DNA from: an uncultured Tolumonas sp.
GTDB lineage: Bacteria; Pseudomonadota; Gammaproteobacteria; Enterobacterales; Aeromonadaceae
NCBI RefSeq assembly: GCF_963678185.1
Contig: NZ_OY782757.1
Span: 806,001-870,000, forward strand
Reading direction: 5' to 3'
DNA length: 64,000 bases
Shown: positions 44,422-53,228 of the stretch, piece by piece
Numbering within the stretch: position 1 is the first letter of the stretch
How the letters are laid out: every line of letters starts with the position of its first letter
Translations under genes and position numbers: made by a program
The notes under the pieces: generated by a model
What the model saw: only the letters and a program-made list of their open reading frames with translations
Databases searched by the model: none
What the model was told of the DNA's origin: nothing

Positions 44422-45228
44422 CTATTTTGTAGAAATATTATTAACTGTCGCAGCTCTATAAATTACAACTTCCGGCTTGCACAATAATTTTAATAAATTT
44501 TCATCGGCATCGACTTCCACTACGAGTGCTGTCAAAATATCAGTGCTGGCAATTCGAAATGGTGCTGTTGTTTCAAATTTATCGTTTGTGATCGCCGTTA
44601 CTACCAACTTGGCCTGCGAGGCAACCAGACGTTTAAATTCTGCATCTTCCAGATCAAACGCCGTCAATCCCATCTCAGCATCTAGCGCACAGACACCGAG
44701 AATGTAGAGATCAGCGCGTATATTGCTGGCATCGCGCAACGATTGCGCACCGAGTGCAGCACCCGTATTCCGGTTTATAGTGCCGCCAATCAGGATCAAA
44801 TTAATGTTTTCCCGCTCGGCCAATACCGCGGCAATGGATGGTGCATTGGTGACAACTGTAATTTTCAAGTCATCCGGTAAAGCATGGGCAACTGCCAGAT
44901 TCGTGGAACCTGCATCAATAAAAACGACCTGCCCCGGTTTAATGAGATTAATTAAACATACCGCCAGAGCCTGTTTACGTTCCGGGTTTTGTGTTGCACG
45001 TTCAGTCAGCGACCCCGATGCTGGTGAAACCGGTAAGGCACCACCATAAACCCGCTTGCATAAGCCTGCGGCGGCCAGTTCACGCAAATCACGGCGGATG
45101 GTGTCTTCCGAGGTATTAAATTTACGGGCCAGTTCAGACGCGACAACCCGCCCCTGCTCTGTCAGTAACGCTAGAATGGAACGCTGCCGTTCTTCCGGTA
45201 AGCAATCATTCACATCGCTGGAATTCAT
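44422..45228 (-). CDS. DeoR-family transcriptional regulator
   Basis: 268 residues. N-terminal HTH (RQRSILALLTEQGRVVASELARKFNTSEDTIRRDLRELAAAGLCKRVYGGA) with the family signature, then a DeoRC sugar-phosphate sensor domain (VFIDAGSTNLAVAHAL, VVTNAPSIAAVL, LIGGTINRNTGA, DLYILGVCALD). It is the first gene of a deoR-PHP-PRTase operon and divergent from kguE. It could act on its own operon, on kgu, or on both. Confidence 0.88.
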   Translation of the reverse strand: MNSSDVNDCLPEERQRSILALLTEQGRVVASELARKFNTSEDTIRRDLRELAAAGLCKRVYGGALPVSPASGSLTERATQNPERKQALAVCLINLIKPGQVVFIDAGSTNLAVAHALPDDLKITVVTNAPSIAAVLAERENINLILIGGTINRNTGAALGAQSLRDASNIRADLYILGVCALDAEMGLTAFDLEDAEFKRLVASQAKLVVTAITNDKFETTAPFRIASTDILTALVVEVDADENLLKLLCKPEVVIYRAATVNNISTK

Positions 45229-45567
45229 AAATCTCTTATTTCTGCCTATTCACTCTGGATGAATCATAACCAAAGACGTACAAACATGCAAAAACAAACT
45301 AAAACGTGCAGATAAATTACGTTTAACAAAATCATCTCATCGATAAATCTCATTTCCGGGCTCATTGGTTACGAGTAACCCGCCTAAAGGCCTATTTTTT
45401 CCATGGAATAGTGACCCGCCTCATATTTTTAAAAACCGGAAATGGATCTTTTACTGGGACCGGTCCCATAATCATCTCATCGAACAGAATATCTTCGTCA
45501 AATATCTTTTACTGGTATTCACACCCTAAAGATATTGATTGTATACACCTGATTAATAAGGATTTAT
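45229..45567. other. Divergent regulatory region deoR/kguE
   Basis: 339 bp. It contains a perfect 14-bp palindrome (45455-45468) and a perfect 14-bp direct repeat AATCATCTCATCGA at 45330-45343 and 45470-45483. It also holds A-rich, DeoR-operator-like sequence near the deoR start. No gene is seen. Confidence 0.7.
45455..45468. promoter_or_regulatory. PtxS/LacI-type operator upstream of kguE
   Basis: TGGGACCGGTCCCA is a perfect palindrome of the same pattern as the Pseudomonas PtxS box TGAAACCGGTTTCA (central ACCGGT conserved). It lies 100 bp before kguE. The LacI-family gene at 52163-53194 ends the locus and is the obvious ligand. Confidence 0.75.
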
Positions 45568-46317
45568 ATGAGTAATGAAATTGTCGTCGTCACTTCAGCC
45601 TATGGGGCGAATACGGTTAGAGAGCTTGGCGGACAAGCAGCACTGCTGCCGATGATTAAAGCCAGCGGCGCTGACGGAGTTGAGATCCGTCATGAATTGC
45701 TAAATTCAACCGACCAACTGGATGAACTGGCTTCGCAAATCAGTGCCTATGGCCTGTTTGCCGTTTATTCCGTGCCGGAATCACTGCTGACAGAAGATGG
45801 TCAGCCAGAACTGGAACGACTGGCACTGCACCTGAAAAATGCGGCTCGCCTGAAAGCCCGCACACTTAAATTACCACTGGGCACACTAACCAACGCTACC
45901 GATTTAACCGGTATTAGCGCAGTGCTCAAAGCACAGCCAGTTAAGTTGTTGATTGAAAACGATCAAACCCAAGAAGGCGGTCGCATCTGCCCGTTGATCA
46001 CGTTCTTCGGTATGGTGGTTTCGCAGAAATTACCGGTAGCCATGACTTTTGATATGGCGAACTGGAACTGGTTAAACGAAGACGCTTTTGTCGCTGCCAG
46101 AGCACTGGCTGCTCAAGTTGCCTATGTGCATGTCAAAGCCAGCCATACCGACCAAGGCAAAATAAAAGCGATTGCACTGGATAACAGCGATGGCAGTTGG
46201 AAAGACCTGCTGGCAATGCTGCCGACCAATGTTCCGCGTGGTATCGAATTTCCACTGGAAGGCGCAGATCTGACTGAAGTAACCCGTTATTACGTGGCTA
46301 AATTGAAAGAGGTGTAA
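45568..46317 (+). CDS. kguE: Sugar-phosphate isomerase/epimerase family protein KguE
   Basis: 249 residues, a xylose-isomerase-like TIM barrel (GADGVEIRHELL, KLLIENDQTQEGGR, VAMTFDMANWNW, YVHVKASH). The order E-K-T-D with kinase, transporter and reductase is that of the Pseudomonas kgu operon. KguE's exact reaction in 2-ketogluconate use is not settled. RBS AAGGA. It ends six bases before kguK. Confidence 0.88.
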   Translation: MSNEIVVVTSAYGANTVRELGGQAALLPMIKASGADGVEIRHELLNSTDQLDELASQISAYGLFAVYSVPESLLTEDGQPELERLALHLKNAARLKARTLKLPLGTLTNATDLTGISAVLKAQPVKLLIENDQTQEGGRICPLITFFGMVVSQKLPVAMTFDMANWNWLNEDAFVAARALAAQVAYVHVKASHTDQGKIKAIALDNSDGSWKDLLAMLPTNVPRGIEFPLEGADLTEVTRYYVAKLKEV

Positions 46318-46323
46318 TAATAA

Positions 46324-47322
46324 ATGACAACACAAGCTCACACTAAATCTACCGAACTCGATGTCGTCACCTTCGGTGAAGCCATGATGATGTTTGTCGC
46401 CACACAAACCGGTGATTTACATCGCGTGGAACAATTTGTACGCCGTGCCGCTGGTGCAGAATTGAATGTCGCCATTGGTCTGGCGCGTCTTGAATTGAAA
46501 TGTGGCTGGGTAAGCCGCTTGGGTCATGACTCTTTTGGCCGCTTTATTCAAGACACATTAGATAAAGAACATGTTGATCGCCGGGCGGTTACCATCGATA
46601 ACGCCTACCCGACCGGCTTTCAGCTTAAATCTAAAGCCGAAAATGGGACCGATCCCATTGTGGAGTATTTCCGCAAAGGGTCGGCCGCCAGCCACCTCTC
46701 GTTAGCTGATTTTAACGAAGCCTATTTTGGCAGTGCTCGTCATCTGCATTTAAGTGGTGTCGCGGCAGCGTTGTCACCGACGTCATACGAATTATCCGCT
46801 TATGCCGCGCAGTGGATGCGCGCACATGACAAAACCGTTTCGTTTGATCCGAACCTGCGCCCTGTGCTGTGGCGTTCTGAAAAAGAGATGGTGACACAGT
46901 TAAACAAGCTGGCTTTTGCCGCCGACTGGGTGCTGCCTGGCATGAAAGAAGGTCGCATTCTGACCGGATTTACCACACCAGAAGCCGTTGCTGATTTCTA
47001 TCTCGATGGTGGTGTGAAAGCCGTCGTCATTAAAACCGGCGAAGAAGGTGCTTATTACAAAACAGCAACGGGTGAAAAAGGAGTTGTCTCTGCTGTGTTC
47101 GTGAAAAACGTCGTGGATACCGTAGGTGCTGGTGATGGGTTCGCTGTTGGCGTTATCAGCGCATTACTGGAAGGAAAAACAATAAAAAATGCGGTCGCTC
47201 GCGGTAACTTTATTGGTGCCCGGGCAATTCAGGTAATTGGTGATAGTGAAGGTCTTCCAACAAGAAAAGCTCTGATTGCAGAGATGACGATGAATGAAGA
47301 AACCGACATGGTTTCTGCATAA
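46324..47322 (+). CDS. kguK: 2-ketogluconate kinase KguK (PfkB family)
   Basis: 332 residues of the ribokinase/PfkB family. N-terminal TFGEAMMMFVA, GAELNVAIGLARLE and the C-terminal ATP/anion-hole signature DTVGAGDGFAVGVISALLEG with catalytic Asp. It phosphorylates 2-ketogluconate to 2-keto-6-phosphogluconate. It resembles 2-keto-3-deoxygluconate kinase; the kguT and kguD neighbours favour 2-ketogluconate. The gene contains a near copy of the upstream operator at 46644-46657. Confidence 0.88.
   Translation: MTTQAHTKSTELDVVTFGEAMMMFVATQTGDLHRVEQFVRRAAGAELNVAIGLARLELKCGWVSRLGHDSFGRFIQDTLDKEHVDRRAVTIDNAYPTGFQLKSKAENGTDPIVEYFRKGSAASHLSLADFNEAYFGSARHLHLSGVAAALSPTSYELSAYAAQWMRAHDKTVSFDPNLRPVLWRSEKEMVTQLNKLAFAADWVLPGMKEGRILTGFTTPEAVADFYLDGGVKAVVIKTGEEGAYYKTATGEKGVVSAVFVKNVVDTVGAGDGFAVGVISALLEGKTIKNAVARGNFIGARAIQVIGDSEGLPTRKALIAEMTMNEETDMVSA
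46644..46657. promoter_or_regulatory. Possible auxiliary operator inside kguK
   Basis: TGGGACCGATCCCA differs from the kguE operator at a single central base and lies 1189 bp downstream of it. LacI-family repressors often use such a second site for looping. It also encodes G-T-D-P, so the match could partly reflect protein constraint. Confidence 0.4.
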
Positions 47323-47342
47323 CAATTTAAAGAGGAACCAGT

Positions 47343-48623
47343 ATGAATACTAAGCTCCCTGCCCCATCCAGATGGTGGCACATCATGCCGATTGTGTTTA
47401 TTACCTACAGTCTGGCTTATCTCGACCGGGCCAATTACAGTTTTGCTGCCGCTGCCGGTATTAACCAAGATTTGGGCATCACCAAAGGGATGTCATCCCT
47501 GCTCGGTTCACTGTTTTTCCTGGGATATTTTTTCTTTCAGATCCCGGGAGCGATTTACGCAGAAAAACGCAGCGTGCGGAAACTGATTTTCCTCTGCGTA
47601 TTATTATGGGGTGCTTGTGCTGCCTTAACTGGCTTAGTCAGTAATATTCCGATGCTGATCATCATCCGCTTTACGCTCGGCGTGGTGGAAGCGGCGGTCA
47701 TGCCGGCGATGCTGATTTATATCAGTAACTGGTTTACTAAATCTGAACGCTCACGCGCTAATACCTTTCTGATCCTGGGTAACCCCGTCACAGTGCTGTG
47801 GATGTCGGTGCTTTCCGGTTATCTGATCCAGGCTTTGGGCTGGCGTGAAATGTTTATTCTGGAAGGTTTACCTGCCGTATTGTGGGCTTTCTACTGGTGG
47901 AAAACCGCACGTGACAAACCGCAACAGGTTAACTGGCTGACGCAGCAAGAAAAAGATGATCTGAGCGAAATCATGGCTGATGAGCAGAAGAACATCAAAC
48001 CAGTTCGTAACTATGCAGAAGCGTTTAAATCCAAGAATGTGATCCTGTTATGCGCGCAATATTTCTGCTGGAGTATTGGTGTGTATGGTTTCGTGCTCTG
48101 GTTGCCATCCATTATTCGTGGTGCTTCCAATATGGGGATGGTGCAAACCGGTTGGTTATCTTCCGTTCCGTATCTGGCCGCTACCATTGCGATGATCACC
48201 GTGTCCTGGCTGTCTGACCGCATGCAAAACCGCAAACTGTTTGTATGGCCAATGCTGCTGATCGGTGCGATCTGTTTCCTCGGTTCCTTCTTATTGGGTG
48301 CGGATAATTTCTGGTTGTCATACACACTGCTGGTGATTGCAGGTGCCTCCATGTATGCCCCATATGGTCCGTTCTTCGCCATCATTCCGGAAATGCTGCC
48401 GAAAAACGTTGCCGGCGGCGCGATGGCACTGATCAACAGCATGGGTGCATTAGGTTCCTTCATCGGTTCATGGGTTGTGGGTTATCTAAATGGTGCAACA
48501 GGCAGCCCCGGTGCGTCTTACATCTTCATGGGCAGTGCACTGTTTGTATCAGTCATCTTGACGCTGATCGTAAAACCAAACGCTGACGAGCAATCAGCCC
48601 ACTCATTACCACAAGCGGCTTAA
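47343..48623 (+). CDS. kguT: 2-ketogluconate MFS transporter KguT
   Basis: 426 residues, 12 helices, anion:cation symporter branch of the MFS (YLDRANYSFAAAAGINQDLG, RFTLGVVEAAVMPAMLIYISNWFTKSERSRAN). This branch carries hexuronates, phthalate and sugar acids. The operon context gives 2-ketogluconate as substrate. RBS GAGGAAC about nine bases upstream. Confidence 0.88.
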   Translation: MNTKLPAPSRWWHIMPIVFITYSLAYLDRANYSFAAAAGINQDLGITKGMSSLLGSLFFLGYFFFQIPGAIYAEKRSVRKLIFLCVLLWGACAALTGLVSNIPMLIIIRFTLGVVEAAVMPAMLIYISNWFTKSERSRANTFLILGNPVTVLWMSVLSGYLIQALGWREMFILEGLPAVLWAFYWWKTARDKPQQVNWLTQQEKDDLSEIMADEQKNIKPVRNYAEAFKSKNVILLCAQYFCWSIGVYGFVLWLPSIIRGASNMGMVQTGWLSSVPYLAATIAMITVSWLSDRMQNRKLFVWPMLLIGAICFLGSFLLGADNFWLSYTLLVIAGASMYAPYGPFFAIIPEMLPKNVAGGAMALINSMGALGSFIGSWVVGYLNGATGSPGASYIFMGSALFVSVILTLIVKPNADEQSAHSLPQAA

Positions 48624-48635
48624 GAGGGAATTAGC

Positions 48636-49613
48636 ATGAAACCGAATGTTGTACTGTACAAAAAAATCCCTGCTGACCAGCTGGAACGTCTGCAAAGCCA
48701 CTTCAACGTGGCTTTCTTTGAGGGCATTACCGACGCGAATCGCGCTGATTTTATTGGCGCACTCAGTAACGCAGAAGGACTGATTGGGGCTAGTTGCCCC
48801 ATCACTGCCGACTATCTGAATGCAGCCCCGGCTCTGCGTGCTATTTCCACCATATCAGTCGGTGTTGACCAGTTTAATGTGCCTGATTTAACGGAACGGA
48901 AAATCAACCTGATGCATACCCCGAGTGTACTGACTGAAACCACCGCTGATACCATTTTCACGCTGGTGTTAAACAGCGCCCGCCGGGTGATTGAAATGGC
49001 AGAAATGGTAAAGGAAGGCCGCTGGACCCGCAGCATCGGCGTCGATTGTTACGGCACCGATGTAAACGGTAAAACTATCGGCATTCTTGGTATGGGGCGT
49101 ATTGGTTATGCCGTCGCCAAGCGTGCCTATGCCGGTTTTGGTATGTCGGTGCTGTATTACAACGATGTAGCAAACCCGATGGCAGAACAGGATTTCAACG
49201 CCCGCCGCTGCGAGTTAGACGACCTGCTGGCACAGTCTGATTTTGTCTGTGTGGTGCTGCCGCTGTTGCCGGAAACCGAAAAATTCATCGGCAAAGCACA
49301 GCTGCAGAAAATGAAACCCAGCGCCTTTTTGATCAACGGTTCGCGCGGCAAAATTGTCGATGAAGCCGCCTTGATTGAAGCCTTACAACAAGGGGTGATC
49401 CGTGGTGCAGGTCTGGACGTGTTTGAGAAAGAACCACTGCCAGCCGATTCACCATTGTTGTCATTATCGAATGTGGTCGCCCTGCCGCATATCGGCTCAG
49501 CAACACATGAAACCCGCTATGCGATGGTGCGTTGTGCCGTCGACAACTTGATTGCCGCACTCAACAACGATGTGTCGGCGAACTGTGTTAATCCGAAAGC
49601 CCGTCAACGCTGA
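48636..49613 (+). CDS. kguD: 2-keto-6-phosphogluconate reductase KguD (GhrB-like)
   Basis: 325 residues of the D-2-hydroxyacid dehydrogenase family. NAD(P) motif [16 protein letters not shown], Arg in [10 protein letters not shown], Glu in DVFEKEPLP and His in [12 protein letters not shown]. It should reduce 2-keto-6-phosphogluconate to 6-phosphogluconate, the substrate of Edd encoded next. It is a paralogue of the gene at 36007, with many identical blocks and a 31-bp identical stretch (49468-49498). RBS AGAGGGAA. Confidence 0.9.
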   Translation: MKPNVVLYKKIPADQLERLQSHFNVAFFEGITDANRADFIGALSNAEGLIGASCPITADYLNAAPALRAISTISVGVDQFNVPDLTERKINLMHTPSVLTETTADTIFTLVLNSARRVIEMAEMVKEGRWTRSIGVDCYGTDVNGKTIGILGMGRIGYAVAKRAYAGFGMSVLYYNDVANPMAEQDFNARRCELDDLLAQSDFVCVVLPLLPETEKFIGKAQLQKMKPSAFLINGSRGKIVDEAALIEALQQGVIRGAGLDVFEKEPLPADSPLLSLSNVVALPHIGSATHETRYAMVRCAVDNLIAALNNDVSANCVNPKARQR

Positions 49614-49637
49614 TATTTATCTGAAAGGAGCTGAAGT

Positions 49638-51446
49638 ATGCATCCTGTAATCCGGCAGGTAACTGAGCGCATTCGTCATCGCAGTGAACAAACCCGCCAG
49701 CAATATATTGCGCTGATGCAGCAACAAGCGGCAAATGGCAGACCGCGGGCACAACTGGCCTGCGGTAATCTGGCGCACGTAGTTGCCGCCTGCCCGCAGG
49801 CACAGAAATCCACATTGATGGATATGACACGTTGCAATATTGGGATCATCACGGCGTATAACGATATGCTGAGTGCCCACCAGCCCTATGCTGACTATCC
49901 GGCACAAATCAAAGCGGTGGTTAGCGCGCTCGGCCATTCAGCACAAGTGGCCGGTGGTGTACCCGCCATGTGTGATGGCGTCACGCAAGGTCAGGCTGGC
50001 ATGGATCTGTCGCTGTTTTCCCGAGATGTCATCGCGCAGGCCACTGCGGTGTCATTGAGTCACAACGCCTTTGACGCCACCTTGCTGCTGGGGATCTGCG
50101 ATAAAATCGCTCCCGGTCAACTGATGGGGGCGCTGGCCTTTGGTCATCTGCCGACGGCGTGTATCCCTGCTGGCCCAATGAGCACCGGTATCAGCAACGA
50201 GGATAAAATAAACATCCGCCAACAGTATGCTGCCGGAAAACTGGGCCGCGACGCCTTACAGGAGATGGAAAATCAGGCCTATCACAGCCACGGCACCTGT
50301 ACGTTTTATGGCACGGCTAATACCAATCAGCTGGTATTTGAAGCGATGGGATTGATGCTACCGGGCTCGGCGTTTGTGCATCCGGATGACCCGCTGCGTC
50401 AGGCATTAACGGAAAAAGCGGCAACTCTGATCACCTCACAAGTGGCTGGCGGCTCACAATATCATCCGCTGTGGCAGATCGTCGATGAACGTTCTCTGGT
50501 TAACGGGTTGGTCGCACTCTTGTCTTCCGGCGGCAGCACCAATCATACCCTGCATATGGTGGCGGTGGCCCGCGCCGCGGGTTTACTGCTGACATGGGAT
50601 GACTTCAGTGATCTTTCCGATGTGGTGCCGTTGCTGGCTCGGGTTTATCCAAACGGCCCTGCGGATATTAACGCCTTCCATCAGGCCGGTGGTGTGCCGT
50701 TACTGCTGAAACAACTGGCTGGCCGTGGGCTGCTGAATACCGATGCACAAACATTCAGCGGCGATTTCAGTGCTCATTACCACCAGCCATTTTTGGATAA
50801 CGGCAAGCTCTACTGGCAGGAAGTGGCCGAGTCAAAACAGCTCGATGTGATTGCCGCAAAAGATCAGGTATTTCATGTTTCCGGCGGTTTAAAACTGCTA
50901 TCGGGCAATCTCGGGCGCGCGGTCATTAAAGTCAGTGCCGTAGCGCCTGAACACCAGATCGTGGAAGCGGATGCGCTGATTTTTGATTCACAGCACGACG
51001 TCGAAACTGCCTATAAAGCTGGCCAACTGAACCGTGATGCTATCGTTGTCGTACGCTTTAGTGGCCCTGCCGCGAATGGTATGCCGGAACTGCACAAGTT
51101 AATGCCAATCCTCGGTAATGTGCAAAAAGCCGGATACAAAGTCGCACTAGTGACTGATGGCCGTCTATCCGGCGCCTCCGGAAAAATTCCAGCTGCCATT
51201 CATGTCACCCCGGAAGCCGCCAAAGGCGGTCCGTTGGCGCATCTGAAAACTGGTGATCGCATCTTGCTGGATGCCACCGAAGGCCGACTGGAAGTGTTGA
51301 CCGATATCAGCCAACGCGCCACCGCAAAACCCGATTTGCACAACCAACACCGTGGCATGGGACGCGAATATTTTTCACTATTCCGCCAAAACGTCTCGAG
51401 TGCCGAACAAGGTGCCTGCGTGTTGTTTGCTGACTCTACTGATTAA
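49638..51446 (+). CDS. edd: Phosphogluconate dehydratase Edd
   Basis: 602 residues, the usual length. [4Fe-4S] enzyme of the Entner-Doudoroff pathway that turns 6-phosphogluconate into KDPG. Conserved parts: [68 protein letters not shown] and [14 protein letters not shown]. The cysteines of the second, third and fourth are expected cluster ligands. It continues the kgu operon 24 bp after kguD. Confidence 0.96.
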   Translation: MHPVIRQVTERIRHRSEQTRQQYIALMQQQAANGRPRAQLACGNLAHVVAACPQAQKSTLMDMTRCNIGIITAYNDMLSAHQPYADYPAQIKAVVSALGHSAQVAGGVPAMCDGVTQGQAGMDLSLFSRDVIAQATAVSLSHNAFDATLLLGICDKIAPGQLMGALAFGHLPTACIPAGPMSTGISNEDKINIRQQYAAGKLGRDALQEMENQAYHSHGTCTFYGTANTNQLVFEAMGLMLPGSAFVHPDDPLRQALTEKAATLITSQVAGGSQYHPLWQIVDERSLVNGLVALLSSGGSTNHTLHMVAVARAAGLLLTWDDFSDLSDVVPLLARVYPNGPADINAFHQAGGVPLLLKQLAGRGLLNTDAQTFSGDFSAHYHQPFLDNGKLYWQEVAESKQLDVIAAKDQVFHVSGGLKLLSGNLGRAVIKVSAVAPEHQIVEADALIFDSQHDVETAYKAGQLNRDAIVVVRFSGPAANGMPELHKLMPILGNVQKAGYKVALVTDGRLSGASGKIPAAIHVTPEAAKGGPLAHLKTGDRILLDATEGRLEVLTDISQRATAKPDLHNQHRGMGREYFSLFRQNVSSAEQGACVLFADSTD

Positions 51447-51461
51447 TTGAAAGGAAAAAAG

Positions 51462-52109
51462 ATGAATTGGAATTTATCTCCGGCCGCGATTTTTGCTGCT
51501 TCTCCGCTAGTTCCGGTCATGGTGATTGACGATCAGGATCAGGCCGTACCGATGACTCAAGCCCTAGCTGCGGGAGGCATTACTGTGTATGAAGTAACAC
51601 TGCGCACGCCTGCTGCGCTGCAAGCCATCAAAGTGATCAGAAAGGCGTTGCCCGATGCGCTAGTCGGTGCGGGCACCGTGCTGAATCCACAACAATATGA
51701 TGCCGCCGTGGAAGCCGGCGCGCAGTTTGTGATCTCCCCCGGCTGTACCGCTGAATTACTGCAACATGCCCGTAAGCATGCAGTACCGCTCATTCCGGGT
51801 GTTGCCACGCCGAGTGAAATTATGACCGCCTACAGTTTGGGTTATGATCATCTGAAGTTTTTTCCGGCAGAAGCCAACGGCGGCGCACCAGCTTTAAAAG
51901 CTATTTCTGCACCACTGCCACAAATTCGGTTTTGCCCGACTGGCGGCATCAGCCCGAAAAACGTGCATGACTATCTAGCACTTTCTTGTGTGGGTACAGT
52001 GGGTGGATCGTGGATGTTACCAGCCGATGCGCTGAAACAAGGTGACTGGCAACGCGTAACACAATTATCCAAAGATGCGGTTGAGTTGGTTAAATCACTA
52101 CGCGGTTAA
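51462..52109 (+). CDS. eda: KDPG aldolase Eda
   Basis: 215 residues from ATG 51462 (AAGGA six bases upstream); the TTG at 51447 is rejected. It cleaves KDPG to pyruvate and glyceraldehyde-3-phosphate. Motifs: the Glu in YEVTLRTPAAL, GAGTVLNP, the SPGCTAEL loop and the Schiff-base lysine in HLKFFPAEANGG, then FCPTGGIS. It ends the operon, which carries 2-ketogluconate all the way to central metabolism. Confidence 0.96.
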   Translation: MNWNLSPAAIFAASPLVPVMVIDDQDQAVPMTQALAAGGITVYEVTLRTPAALQAIKVIRKALPDALVGAGTVLNPQQYDAAVEAGAQFVISPGCTAELLQHARKHAVPLIPGVATPSEIMTAYSLGYDHLKFFPAEANGGAPALKAISAPLPQIRFCPTGGISPKNVHDYLALSCVGTVGGSWMLPADALKQGDWQRVTQLSKDAVELVKSLRG

Positions 52110-52124
52110 TCATTTCTGCTATCA

Positions 52125-52149
52125 ATCTCCGGCTGCATTAGCCGGAGAT
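52125..52149. terminator. Terminator between eda and the LacI-family gene
   Basis: ATCTCCGGCT pairs with AGCCGGAGAT around GCATT, followed by ATTTAAA. It lies between convergent genes. Confidence 0.8.
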
Positions 52150-52162
52150 ATTTAAAGCCAAT

Positions 52163-53194
52163 CTATAGCGTCGTCGAACCGCGAATAATCAACTCACCAT
52201 TAAACAGGTATTGTGCTGGCGGATGATCCGGCTTATCGAGTTTATCTAACAGACAAGTCACTGCTTTTCGGCCCATTTCCGAGGTTGGTTGCGAAACTGA
52301 GGTGATGCCTTTACCGGCCAAAGCCGCCCATTCCAGATTATCGAAACTTAAAAAACCGATATCAGAACCCCAGTTCAACCCTAAACGGCTAAGAGCCTGG
52401 GCTACTTGTAAGGTCAGCACACCATTGGCTGCGATCACCGCTTTACGCATACCGCGGTGATTCGCACAAAACTCTGCTATCAATTGTTCAATTTCATCGG
52501 GTGCCGGCAATACCACTTCATGGCCTTCCCCTTTGATATGCGGATGTTGTTCCAACATGTGCTGGAATGTTTGCAGGCGTTCCTGCCGTGCGCTGATGTA
52601 ACGCACCGGTTCTGTCAGGAATAATAACGCTTCAAAGCCCTGCTCAATCAAATGATTGGTGGCTAATCGTGCCGCTTGAGGGTTATCCAGCCCCACCATG
52701 TCACAGGGGAAATCATCAATTTTTCGGTCGAGTAAGACGAAAGGCAATGTGGTAGCTTTCAGCGCTTGCAGAAAATGCGCATTGATACCGGCGGAATTGA
52801 TGATCAGGCCATCGACCCGATAACCATTCAGCAAATTCAGGAATTCACATTCCAACTCGATACTGTTACGGGCGTTACAAACTACCGTCATAAAACCCTG
52901 TTTGATCGATTCGGCTTCAACACCTTTTAAAACCTCGACCGAAAACGGGTTACTGATATCCGCTATGATCAGGCCTATCAACCGCGTACGACCATATTTC
53001 AGGCTGCGGGCCATCTGATTAGGGCGGTATTCCAGCTCTTGTATGGCACTTTCAATCCGCTGACGCAGATCATCGGATAAAAGATGAAATTCGCCATTCA
53101 GATAACGCGAAATACTGGTTTTACCTGCCTTTGCTTTGGCGGCAACATCCCGAATGGTGGCATAAGAACGTTTACGGTTGGTTAGATCGCTCAC
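52163..53194 (-). CDS. ptxS: LacI-family repressor, PtxS-like
   Basis: 343 residues from GTG 53194 (GGGAG six bases upstream). N-terminal LacI HTH (TIRDVAAKAKAGKTSISRYLNGE) with hinge helix (YRPNQMARSLKYGR), then a periplasmic-binding-like effector domain (IGLIIADISNPFS, GLIINSAGI, VGLDNPQAA). It is convergent with the kgu-edd-eda operon and most likely represses it in response to 2-ketogluconate, as PtxS does. The assignment rests on context and HTH resemblance. Confidence 0.85.
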   Translation of the reverse strand: MSDLTNRKRSYATIRDVAAKAKAGKTSISRYLNGEFHLLSDDLRQRIESAIQELEYRPNQMARSLKYGRTRLIGLIIADISNPFSVEVLKGVEAESIKQGFMTVVCNARNSIELECEFLNLLNGYRVDGLIINSAGINAHFLQALKATTLPFVLLDRKIDDFPCDMVGLDNPQAARLATNHLIEQGFEALLFLTEPVRYISARQERLQTFQHMLEQHPHIKGEGHEVVLPAPDEIEQLIAEFCANHRGMRKAVIAANGVLTLQVAQALSRLGLNWGSDIGFLSFDNLEWAALAGKGITSVSQPTSEMGRKAVTCLLDKLDKPDHPPAQYLFNGELIIRGSTTL

Positions 53195-53209
53195 TCACGA
53201 CTCCCGGTC

Positions 53210-53228
53210 TTAACATCAATGATGTCAA
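53210..53228. promoter_or_regulatory. Dyad upstream of ptxS
   Basis: TTAACATCA and TGATGTCAA flank one base, an inverted repeat with one mismatch. It overlaps the stop of the PepSY gene and lies 16 bp before the GTG start. It differs from the kgu operator, so its ligand is unclear. Confidence 0.45.
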
